Source of the DNA: Candidatus Leptovillus gracilis
Lineage (GTDB): Bacteria > Chloroflexota > Anaerolineae > Promineifilales > Promineifilaceae
Length of the DNA stretch: 64,000 nucleotides
Assembly: GCA_016716065.1 (NCBI GenBank)
Contig: JADJXA010000001.1
Coordinates: 310,001 to 374,000 of the forward strand
Reading direction: 5' to 3'
Both the position numbers and the translations under genes were made by a program. Within the stretch, counting starts at the first letter, position 1; the number at the start of each line of letters is the position of its first letter. The notes under the pieces were generated by a model. The model saw nothing but the letters and a program-made list of their open reading frames with translations. It was not told the DNA's origin and ran no database searches. This document shows positions 33,983 to 40,086 of this stretch, one piece after another.

Positions 33983-34177
33983 AAATTTCGGTATGGTTCA
34001 TCTAGCGAGAAACCATCTTTACAAATTAGCGCCGAATTGTCATGCTGAGTGGAGTCCGCGGAGCGAAGCATCCCGTTCACCCCAGAGGAGCGGGATGCTT
34101 CGGGGGACCTCAGCATGACATGTCTACAGAAAAATTTGTAAAGGACCTTTCGCTCAAATTGAACCATGCCCAAATTT
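33983..34177. mobile_element. MITE-like inverted-repeat element, copy 2
   Basis: Tips of about 45 bp are imperfect inverted repeats: left AATTTCGGTATGGTTCA ... CTTTACAAATT, right in reverse complement AATTTGGGCATGGTTCA ... CTTTACAAATT. Inside are further inverted parts (TGTCATGCTGAG / CTCAGCATGACA and GCGAAGCATCCC / GGGATGCTTCG), so the whole ~195 bp can fold on itself. The same plan is seen at 10405-10580. There is no coding capacity. Its right tip touches the 21-bp tandem repeats. Confidence 0.65.
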
Positions 34178-34292
34178 CCAATGCGGAAACGCACAAACTC
34201 CAATGCGGAGATTTAAATCTCCAATGCGGAAAATAAAATCTCCAATGCGGAAAATAAAATCTCCAATGCGGAAAATAAAATCTCCAATGCGG
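34177..34292. repeat. Six direct repeats of TCCAATGCGG with 21-22 bp spacing
   Basis: TCCAATGCGG begins at 34177, 34199, 34220, 34241, 34262 and 34283. Inner units are identical (gaaaataaaatc linkers) with a 21-bp period, two helical turns, so all copies face the same side of the DNA. The array lies 14 bp from the 3' end of the HU-like gene. It encodes nothing convincing. Confidence 0.9.
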
Positions 34293-34305
34293 AAATTTCT
34301 TACCC

Positions 34306-34704
34306 CTAAATTACCAACGGATCATCCGGGTGTTCGGCATCCCACATCTGCTTCAACTGTTCATTGGTCAGCCCCACGCCGCTTTTGTTTTTGGCGCGTC
34401 CCACGTACACATCGCTGTTGTTAAGGGCCTTCTTTAAGGCCGCGTCGGCACGAAAGCCTATTTTCATCTCGCCGTCGCGGTTGATAACCGGGGTGAATGT
34501 GCCCACGCCCGGCAATTTTACCGGCGTGCCTTCGCTGGCAAAAAAGATGATGCCTTCGTGCAACTCCTGCAAAACCATCATGACTTCGCTCTTGTTTACC
34601 CCGGTGCGGCTGGACATCCAGGCCACCACACGGTCTAGCTGGGCCGTTTTGTTCAAATCTAATTTGGGGCCATAAGCGTTAACTGCCTGCAACAAGTTTG
34701 CCAT
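34306..34704 (-). CDS. HU/IHF-like DNA-binding protein
   Basis: 132 residues with CGGAGGAATT upstream of the ATG. Residues ~25-95 fit the HU fold: helices LNKTAQLDRVVAWMSSRTG and VNKSEVMMVLQELHEGIIFFAS, the strand VKLPGVGTFTPVIN, then MKIGFRADAALKKALN. The N-terminal ~20 residues and the C-terminal ~35 (YVGRAKNKSGVGLTNEQLKQ...) are extensions outside the core, as in the HU-like relatives found in Bacteroidetes and Chloroflexi. The DNA-binding arm is short, and the proline usually found in the GRNP turn is not visible, so sequence-bending ability is uncertain. It is a possible binder of the adjacent 21-bp direct repeats. Confidence 0.72.
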   Translation of the reverse strand: MANLLQAVNAYGPKLDLNKTAQLDRVVAWMSSRTGVNKSEVMMVLQELHEGIIFFASEGTPVKLPGVGTFTPVINRDGEMKIGFRADAALKKALNNSDVYVGRAKNKSGVGLTNEQLKQMWDAEHPDDPLVI

Positions 34705-34868
34705 TGTTTAAATTCCTCCGTCTTTTTATTTGTATGGCTTTTGCTTGTCTGGCTGTGGGGTTGGCAACGTTTCCCCCTACCAACTGACGGGTTCATTTTA
34801 GGCAAGGGAAAACAGGCAAGTCAATAGGTCTATTGGGTGATAAGATTGGTCTAATCTCTTCTCTCTGT

Positions 34869-35129
34869 ACAAAGGCAGCCCGCCGGGGCATGAATGCCCC
34901 GGCAAAAAGCAACGCCCCCTAAAGGGGGCTAACAGAATAAACAGCCGGGTTTACCCGGCGTCGTTTTTCTGCCGGGGTGTTCACGCCCCGGCAGGGCACA
35001 CAAAGGCAGCCGCCCTGCCGGGGCATCAATGCCCCGGCAAAACAACAACGCCCCGTGAACGGGGCTAACAGAACAAAAGCCGGGTTTACCCGGCGTCGTT
35101 TTTCTGCCTGGATGTTCACGCCCCGGCAG
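34869..35129. repeat. Two tandem copies of a ~130-bp multi-hairpin repeat (left array)
   Basis: Units at 34869-34993 and 34998-35129. Each contains four hairpins in fixed order: GCCGGGGCAT/ATGCCCCGGC, GCCCC..GGGGC, GCCGGG-ttta-CCCGGC, and CCGGGGTGTT/CACGCCCCGG, joined by conserved linkers (ACAAAGGCAGCC at the start; GCTAACAGAA; GTCGTTTTTCTG). Same sequence and orientation as the array on the other side of the HEPN/MNT genes. Loop bases vary while stems keep pairing, e.g. CCCCCTAAAGGGGG versus CCCCGTGAACGGGG. Confidence 0.88.
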
Positions 35130-35160
35130 CACGCTCTGCTGGCACAGGCCAAACTGGAAC

Positions 35161-35505
35161 TTATCCCGTAAACTCCGCCAAAATGCCCCGGACACTCTCA
35201 CAAAGCGACGGTAAATCATCTTGAATCGTTCGCCAAATCACAGCCTCATCCACTCCCACATAATCATGAATGAGTACATTCCTCATGCCAATCATTTCTG
35301 ACCAGGGAAGTTGAGGATACATTGCGCGAATCTCTGCCGGTACGTTACGCGCCGCTTCGCCAATAACTTCAAAAGCGCGTGTTACTGCATACTGCTTTTC
35401 CACATTATCCTGGAAATCCTCAAATTCCAACCCCTCAACAAATTGCAGGGCAAGTTCCGCAGCCGTCAAAATATCGCGCAAGGAATCTTCATAAGTTCGC
35501 TTCAT
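35161..35505 (-). CDS. hepT: HEPN-domain toxin-like protein (HepT, DUF86)
   Basis: 114 residues, all helical. The HEPN ribonuclease motif Rx4-6H is present as R75-N-V-L-I-H80 in GMRNVLIHDYVG. The N-terminus MKRTYEDSLRDILTAAE and the FEVIGEAARNV block are typical of DUF86/HepT. The ATG overlaps the stop of the upstream MNT gene by 4 nt. In studied pairs, HepT cuts RNA and is silenced when MntA adds AMP to the tyrosine of the RNVLIHxY motif; that tyrosine is present (Y82). It lies 32 bp from the left multi-hairpin array. Confidence 0.88.
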   Translation of the reverse strand: MKRTYEDSLRDILTAAELALQFVEGLEFEDFQDNVEKQYAVTRAFEVIGEAARNVPAEIRAMYPQLPWSEMIGMRNVLIHDYVGVDEAVIWRTIQDDLPSLCESVRGILAEFTG

Positions 35506-35855
35506 ACAGGCACAACCTCAGCCAGAATATGCTCGCCAATCTTCGGCTTGAGGGCGCTTTTCATAACCAGGTCCACGGGTATGCCCAGCGAATCAGTCAG
35601 TTCGTTTTTCAGGCGAACAAATTGGAAAAGCGTGGGCGTCCGCGAAAAATCTACCAGAACATCTAGATCACTTTCTGGATGAACTGCACCATGTACGTAT
35701 GAACCAAAAACGCCCAAATAACTCACGTGATAATTCGCAGCCAGGTTCGGCAACTGCTGCCGCAGCGCTTCACGAATTTCCCCCACTGATTTAGCCGTTG
35801 GATTTTTCGATTTCTTAGCCATCATGACACAATTGTAACATATCCTCACACGCAT
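35502..35855 (-). CDS. mntA: MNT-family nucleotidyltransferase antitoxin (MntA-like)
   Basis: 117 residues from the ATG at 35855, which has GAGAGGG upstream. A second ATG at 35825 with TACAAT 6 nt before it could give a leaderless, more family-typical N-terminus (MMAKKSKNPTAK). The polymerase-beta-like active site GSx10DxD is intact: G51-S52 ... D63-L-D65, with the third acidic position in VDLVMK. Together with the overlapping HEPN gene it forms a standard type VII toxin-antitoxin pair, in which MntA oligo-adenylylates HepT. Unusually, the pair is bracketed on both sides by arrays of the same hairpin repeat. Confidence 0.88.
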   Translation of the reverse strand: MRVRICYNCVMMAKKSKNPTAKSVGEIREALRQQLPNLAANYHVSYLGVFGSYVHGAVHPESDLDVLVDFSRTPTLFQFVRLKNELTDSLGIPVDLVMKSALKPKIGEHILAEVVPV

Positions 35856-35914
35856 AGTCCCAACCCTCTCGGAAGCTCAGAAGTTCCGGGAAGGTATCGC
35901 GCACGAAAGATTTC

Positions 35915-36183
35915 TACAAAGGCAGCCGCCTCCCATGCCGGGGCATGAATGCCCCGGCAAAAAGCAACGCCCCCTTTGGGGGCTAACAGAACAAACAGCC
36001 GGGTTTACCCGGCGTCGTTTTTCTGCCGGGGTGTTCACGCCCTGGGAGGGCACACAAAGGCAGCCGCCCCGCCGGGGCATGAATGCCCCGGCAAAAAGCA
36101 ACGCCCCGTGAACGGGGCTAACAGAACAAAAAGCCGGGTTTACCCGGCGTCGTTTTTCTGCCGGGGTGTTCACGCCCCGGCAG
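35915..36183. repeat. Two tandem copies of the ~130-bp multi-hairpin repeat (right array)
   Basis: Units at 35915-36047 and 36051-36183, same orientation and same four-hairpin plan as the left array. Differences between copies sit in loops or are matched in both arms: the CCCTGGGAGGG end of the third copy pairs with the CCTCCCATG start of the same copy. Paired substitutions of this kind suggest selection for structure. This array fills most of the gap between the MNT gene and the O-antigen-ligase fusion gene. Confidence 0.88.
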
Positions 36184-36241
36184 CTCGCCGTAGCCCAATC
36201 ATAGTTTCCCATTTCCCCCAATTCCCCTAGAATACCAGCCT

Positions 36242-39200
36242 ATGATCACGACCACACGCGCCCACTGGCTCTCCCTCGGCCTGTTCACCCTCGCCGCCCT
36301 GGCCCTGCTCGGCCTGGGCGGGCTGCGCGCCCGGCAGACCTATCTGCTGCGCGGCATCCCCGCCGGGCTGCCCGGCCCCATCGCCCATGGCGGCCCGCGC
36401 CAGGGCCTCAACGTCGCCCTGGAGCAATACGACGACGCAGCCCTGGCCGCCAACCTGGAGCAGATCGCCGCCCTGGGCGTTAGCGACGTGAAGCAATCCT
36501 TTTACTTTACTGAAGATTTTGATTGGGACGCGGCGGATCGGGTGGTAACGGCCGTCTCCACCCACCATCTCACCCTCACCCCCCTGCTCGATGGCGACCC
36601 GGCCAACAACTTCGCCCCGCCCGCCGACCCCGCCGCCTACGCGCAGTGGGCGGGTGAATTCGCCGCCCGCTACGGCAACCAGATTCAGCACTACATCATC
36701 TGGGACGAACCCAACCTCACCAGCCATTGGGGCCATCAGCCCGTCAACGCCGCCGAATACGCCGCCCTGTTGACGGCCGCGTCCGCCGCCATCCGCGCCG
36801 CCGACGGAACGGCCGTCATCGTCGCCGCGCCCCTGGCCCCCACCGTGGAAACCGGCCCGCAAAACCTGGCCGACCACCTCTACCTGCAACAACTCTACGA
36901 AGAAGGCGCGGCCAACGCTTTCGATATCGCCGCCGGTAAACCCTACGGCTTCAATTCCCCGCCCGACGACCGGCGCGTAGACAACGCCATCCTCAACTTC
37001 AGCCGCTTCATCCTGCTGCGCGAGGTAATGGAACGCAACAACGACGGCGGTAAGGCGCTCTGGGCGGGTAACTGGGGCTGGAACAGCCTGCCCGCCGGTT
37101 GGACTGGCGCGCCCTCCGTCTGGGGCCAGACCACCGCCCAACAGCAGGCCGATTGGACCAACGCCGCCCTGCAACGCGCCCAAACCGAATGGCCCTGGGC
37201 GGGCGTCCTCTTCCTGGAGAATTGGGAACCCGCCGCCCCGGCGGACGATGCGCGGTGGGGGTTTAGCGTGAAAGGGAGGGGGATAATTGACAATTGTCAA
37301 TTGACAATTGTCAATTGTCAATTGGGGGTCGCCCTGCCCGGCTTCCACTTCGCCACGCCCGATGATCTGGCGCAGGTGTATGAAGGGGGGTGGCGGTTTT
37401 CGCCGGAGTTTGGCGCGGATATTAGCGAGACGGCCGTTGGCGAACCACCGGATCGCGTCACCTTTACCTTTTGGGGCACGGAGGCCGGGCTGCGGGTGCG
37501 CCGCGCCAACTTCCGCGCCCGGCTGTATGTGACGATAGACGGCCGTCCCGCCAACGCCCTGCCCCACGACGAAAACGGCGCCGCCCTCGTCCTCACCGCC
37601 GCCGACCCGGCCGAGGACTACATCACCATCGCGCCGGTGGCGACAGGGCTGGAGCCGGGCGTCCACGTCATGGAGGTTATCACCTCGCGTGGCTGGGACC
37701 AATGGGCGCTGAATGGCTTCAGCGTGGGCTACCGCCCGCCAGAGGCAGATTTTTCGGTGGGGTATTGGCTGTTGGGGGCAACGGCCGTTCTCACTCTCAT
37801 CGCCGCCATCACCTTCACCCGCCGCGCCCACTGGGGCGACTGGCTGCGCGAAAGGTCGGCCGGGTATGCCCGGTTGAGCAGCGGCGTACAGGTCGGGCTG
37901 GCCGTCGCCCTCACCGCCCTTGTCACCCTGACGGGCTGGCTGACGTGGGGACAAGACGCGGCCAGCCTCTACCGGCGGTTGGGCGATGGGCCGCAGTTGG
38001 GGTTAACGGCCGTGGTCGCCGCCCTGTTTTACGTGGCCCCCAGCTTCTACGTCTACATCATCGCCCTGGCCGCCCTGTTTGTGCTGATCGCCCTACGCCC
38101 CGCCTGGGGCGTGGTCCTCATCGCCTTCACCATCCCCTTCTACGTCCCCCCCTGGCCCAAGCCCATGTTCCAATTCCTCTTCTCGCCGGTGGAGATTTTA
38201 ACGGCCGTTACCTTCGCCGCCTTCCTCCTCCACAAAATTTCGGATTTCAGATCGCGGCTTGCGGCTTCTCCCCCTCTCCCTCTCCCCCTCTCCTTGTCTC
38301 CCCGTCTCCTTGTCTCCCCCGCCCGCCCCACCGCCGACTACGCTGTCCTGGCCTTCGCCCTCGTCGCCACCGCCTCCCTGCTCTTCACCGAGCGGCTGGA
38401 CGTGGCGACCAACGAGTGGCGCATGGTCATCATTCAGCCGATGCTGTTTTATGTGCTGCTGCGCGGCGTGAAGTTGAGCCAGCGGGAGATGTGGGCGGTG
38501 CTGGATGCCTTTGTGCTGAGCGGCACGGCAGTGGCCCTGTTTGGCCTGTGGCAGTTCGGCTTCGACCGCGACAGCCTGATTACGGCCGAAGGCGGCCTGC
38601 TGCGCATCCGCTCGATTTACGGCTCGCCCAACAATCTGGCGCTTTATCTGGGGCGCATTTTGCCGCTGGCGCTGGCGATGCTGCTGCTGGGTCGGGACAA
38701 CGGGCCGCGCCGCTGGCTTTATGGCGCTTTGTTCGTGCCGATGGGGCTGGCGGCGCTGTTGAGTTTTAGCAAGGGGGCGCTGTTGTTGGGCTTACCGGCG
38801 GCCTTTTTGTATGTCTTCTGGCGCTGGCAGCAGGCGAACGGCCGTCGCACCTGGCCCTGGCTGCTCGTTTTTGGCGTGGCGGGCACGGCCGTTTTCCTGG
38901 CCGCGCTGCAAATCCCCCAGCTTGCCGGACGGCTGGATTTGAACAGTCAGACCGGCTTCTTCCGCCTGAACTTGTGGCGCGCCAGCCTGAACATGATCGC
39001 CGACCACCCCTGGTTGGGCGTGGGGCTGGACAATTTTCTCTACGCCCATCGCGGCCGTTACATTTTGGATGCGGCCTGGCAGGAGCCAAACCTCAACCAC
39101 CCGCACAACATCGCTCTTGACTTTGCCACGCGGTTAGGGCTGTTGGGCTTGCTCACCGGGGCGTGGCTGATTGGTGAAGCGGGCTGGCGGTTGTGGAAAC

Positions 39201-39415
39201 TGCCGGGAATGGTAACGGCCGTTTGGCGGCCGGTGGCCGTGGGCCTGGGCGGCGGGCTGATCAGCATGGTCATGCACGGCATCGTAGACCACAGCTTCTT
39301 CCTGACGGATTTGGCCTATGCGTTTTATTTGCTGTTGGGAACGGCCGTATGGCTGGCGCAGCACGGCTCCCCAGCCACCGACCTATCCCAGGCAGGTGAC
39401 GATGACCAGACATAA
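36242..39415 (+). CDS. Fusion of glycoside-hydrolase-like TIM barrel and O-antigen ligase/polymerase (Wzy_C)
   Basis: 1057 residues. Residues 1-35 hold one membrane helix. Residues ~40-345 look like a GH39/GH5-type TIM barrel (GLNVALEQYDDAALAANLEQ; IIWDEPNLTSHWG with candidate acid/base E156; late ENWEP). Residues ~360-500 form a beta-rich domain. From ~505 to the end there are about 12 membrane helices with the O-antigen-ligase block: large loop, then NLWRASLNMIADHPWLGVGLDN and LNHPHNIALDF with the conserved histidine. Wzy_C proteins join sugar chains on lipid carriers at the outer face of the membrane. A sugar-binding or hydrolytic barrel on the same chain is unusual. Two tandem-repeat insertions (37284-37325 and 38265-38325) lie in frame between domains. 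Confidence 0.82.
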   Translation: MITTTRAHWLSLGLFTLAALALLGLGGLRARQTYLLRGIPAGLPGPIAHGGPRQGLNVALEQYDDAALAANLEQIAALGVSDVKQSFYFTEDFDWDAADRVVTAVSTHHLTLTPLLDGDPANNFAPPADPAAYAQWAGEFAARYGNQIQHYIIWDEPNLTSHWGHQPVNAAEYAALLTAASAAIRAADGTAVIVAAPLAPTVETGPQNLADHLYLQQLYEEGAANAFDIAAGKPYGFNSPPDDRRVDNAILNFSRFILLREVMERNNDGGKALWAGNWGWNSLPAGWTGAPSVWGQTTAQQQADWTNAALQRAQTEWPWAGVLFLENWEPAAPADDARWGFSVKGRGIIDNCQLTIVNCQLGVALPGFHFATPDDLAQVYEGGWRFSPEFGADISETAVGEPPDRVTFTFWGTEAGLRVRRANFRARLYVTIDGRPANALPHDENGAALVLTAADPAEDYITIAPVATGLEPGVHVMEVITSRGWDQWALNGFSVGYRPPEADFSVGYWLLGATAVLTLIAAITFTRRAHWGDWLRERSAGYARLSSGVQVGLAVALTALVTLTGWLTWGQDAASLYRRLGDGPQLGLTAVVAALFYVAPSFYVYIIALAALFVLIALRPAWGVVLIAFTIPFYVPPWPKPMFQFLFSPVEILTAVTFAAFLLHKISDFRSRLAASPPLPLPLSLSPRLLVSPARPTADYAVLAFALVATASLLFTERLDVATNEWRMVIIQPMLFYVLLRGVKLSQREMWAVLDAFVLSGTAVALFGLWQFGFDRDSLITAEGGLLRIRSIYGSPNNLALYLGRILPLALAMLLLGRDNGPRRWLYGALFVPMGLAALLSFSKGALLLGLPAAFLYVFWRWQQANGRRTWPWLLVFGVAGTAVFLAALQIPQLAGRLDLNSQTGFFRLNLWRASLNMIADHPWLGVGLDNFLYAHRGRYILDAAWQEPNLNHPHNIALDFATRLGLLGLLTGAWLIGEAGWRLWKLPGMVTAVWRPVAVGLGGGLISMVMHGIVDHSFFLTDLAYAFYLLLGTAVWLAQHGSPATDLSQAGDDDQT
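37284..37325. repeat. Heptamer repeat ATTGACA/ATTGTCA inside a coding sequence
   Basis: Six units with a strict 7-bp period: attgaca-attgtca-attgaca-attgtca-attgtca-attgggg. They encode IDNCQLTIVNCQLG at residues 348-362, the linker between the barrel-like and beta-rich domains. The frame is kept. The sequence is also palindromic at several registers. Confidence 0.88.
38265..38325. repeat. Octamer pyrimidine repeat inside a coding sequence
   Basis: An 8-bp period (ctctccct-ctccccct-ctccttgt-ctccccgt-ctccttgt-ctcccccg), all pyrimidine and G on the plus strand. It encodes a Pro/Leu/Ser stretch (PLPLPLSLSPRLLVSP) between predicted membrane helices of the O-antigen-ligase domain, at residues ~675-697. 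Confidence 0.8.
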
Positions 39416-40076
39416 AGACCGCGAATTCGGCCAGGATTTGTATGCGCGGGTGGAGCGGATAACGGCCGTAACCGCCGACCGTCTGCCCGATTTCAGCTAC
39501 CAACGCCAGCTAGAAGCCCAACGCGCCAAAGAGCTGCGCAAGATGAAGAAGTTCCGCTTCCAACTGCTGCACCGCTGGCTAACCGAACATTTCCCCCCCT
39601 GCCGCGTCGCCGACATTGCCGGCGGCAAAGGGCTGCTGGCCCACCTGCTGCAGCAAAGCGGCTGGCCCGCCACCGTCATAGACCCCACCTACCAACCCCT
39701 GCCCGACAAATACAAAGACATCGCCACCGGCCAGCGCGTGCGGCTGGATGGTTCCGAGCAGGTGCGCCACATTGCCCAACCCTTCACCCGCGACATGGGG
39801 CAGCAGTTCGATCTGTTGGTGGGGATGCACGCCCACGGCTGCAACATCGCCATCATCGAGGCGGCGGCCAGCTATGGCTGCGGCTTCGTCCTCTTCCCCT
39901 GCTGCATCATAGACGAGCCGCTCATCCCACCCCCCGGCGTCCATTGGCTGGAAAGCCTGGCCGACTACGCCGTACAAAAAGGGGTGGCGGTCGCCCCGTT
40001 TCGGCTGAACTTCAAGGGGCAAAATATCGGGCTGTATGGCGTAGAAAGCAATACACGAACAAATGTTTTATGGTAA
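39402..40076 (+). CDS. SAM-dependent methyltransferase (Methyltransf_32/METTL25-like)
   Basis: 224 residues from the ATG at 39402, with AGGTGA upstream and a 14-nt overlap with the ligase gene. The SAM-binding motif I is VADIAGGKGLLAHLL (~70-84), with an acidic motif II in ATVIDPTYQP. The block LLVGMHAHGCNIAIIEAA ... FVLFPCCIIDEP matches the pattern (HaCGxL ... vpCC) of the Methyltransf_32 family, to which eukaryotic METTL25 and RRNAD1 belong. Substrate unknown; RNA or a small molecule are both possible. It is translationally coupled to the O-antigen-ligase fusion and followed 10 nt later by polA, an odd neighbour set. Confidence 0.75.
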   Translation: MTRHKDREFGQDLYARVERITAVTADRLPDFSYQRQLEAQRAKELRKMKKFRFQLLHRWLTEHFPPCRVADIAGGKGLLAHLLQQSGWPATVIDPTYQPLPDKYKDIATGQRVRLDGSEQVRHIAQPFTRDMGQQFDLLVGMHAHGCNIAIIEAAASYGCGFVLFPCCIIDEPLIPPPGVHWLESLADYAVQKGVAVAPFRLNFKGQNIGLYGVESNTRTNVLW

Positions 40077-40086
40077 AATATCCGGC

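Noticed and set aside
34203..34424. Open frame with repeated SPMRKIK peptides
   Set aside because: It is the translation of the 21-bp tandem DNA repeats and runs into the antisense of the HU-like gene.
34869..36183. CRISPR array
   Set aside because: Units are about 130 bp, nearly identical end to end and in pairs, with no short repeat/variable spacer alternation and no cas genes.
34869..36183. Type III toxin-antitoxin RNA array
   Set aside because: Type III antitoxin repeats sit directly upstream of a ToxN-like endoribonuclease. Here the protein pair already contains an MNT antitoxin and the repeats are on both sides.
36227..37954. Long open frame on the minus strand opposite the ligase fusion gene (575 codons)
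   Set aside because: Gly/Gln/Val-rich translation without domains. It is the mirror of a GC-rich coding sequence with strong motifs on the plus strand.
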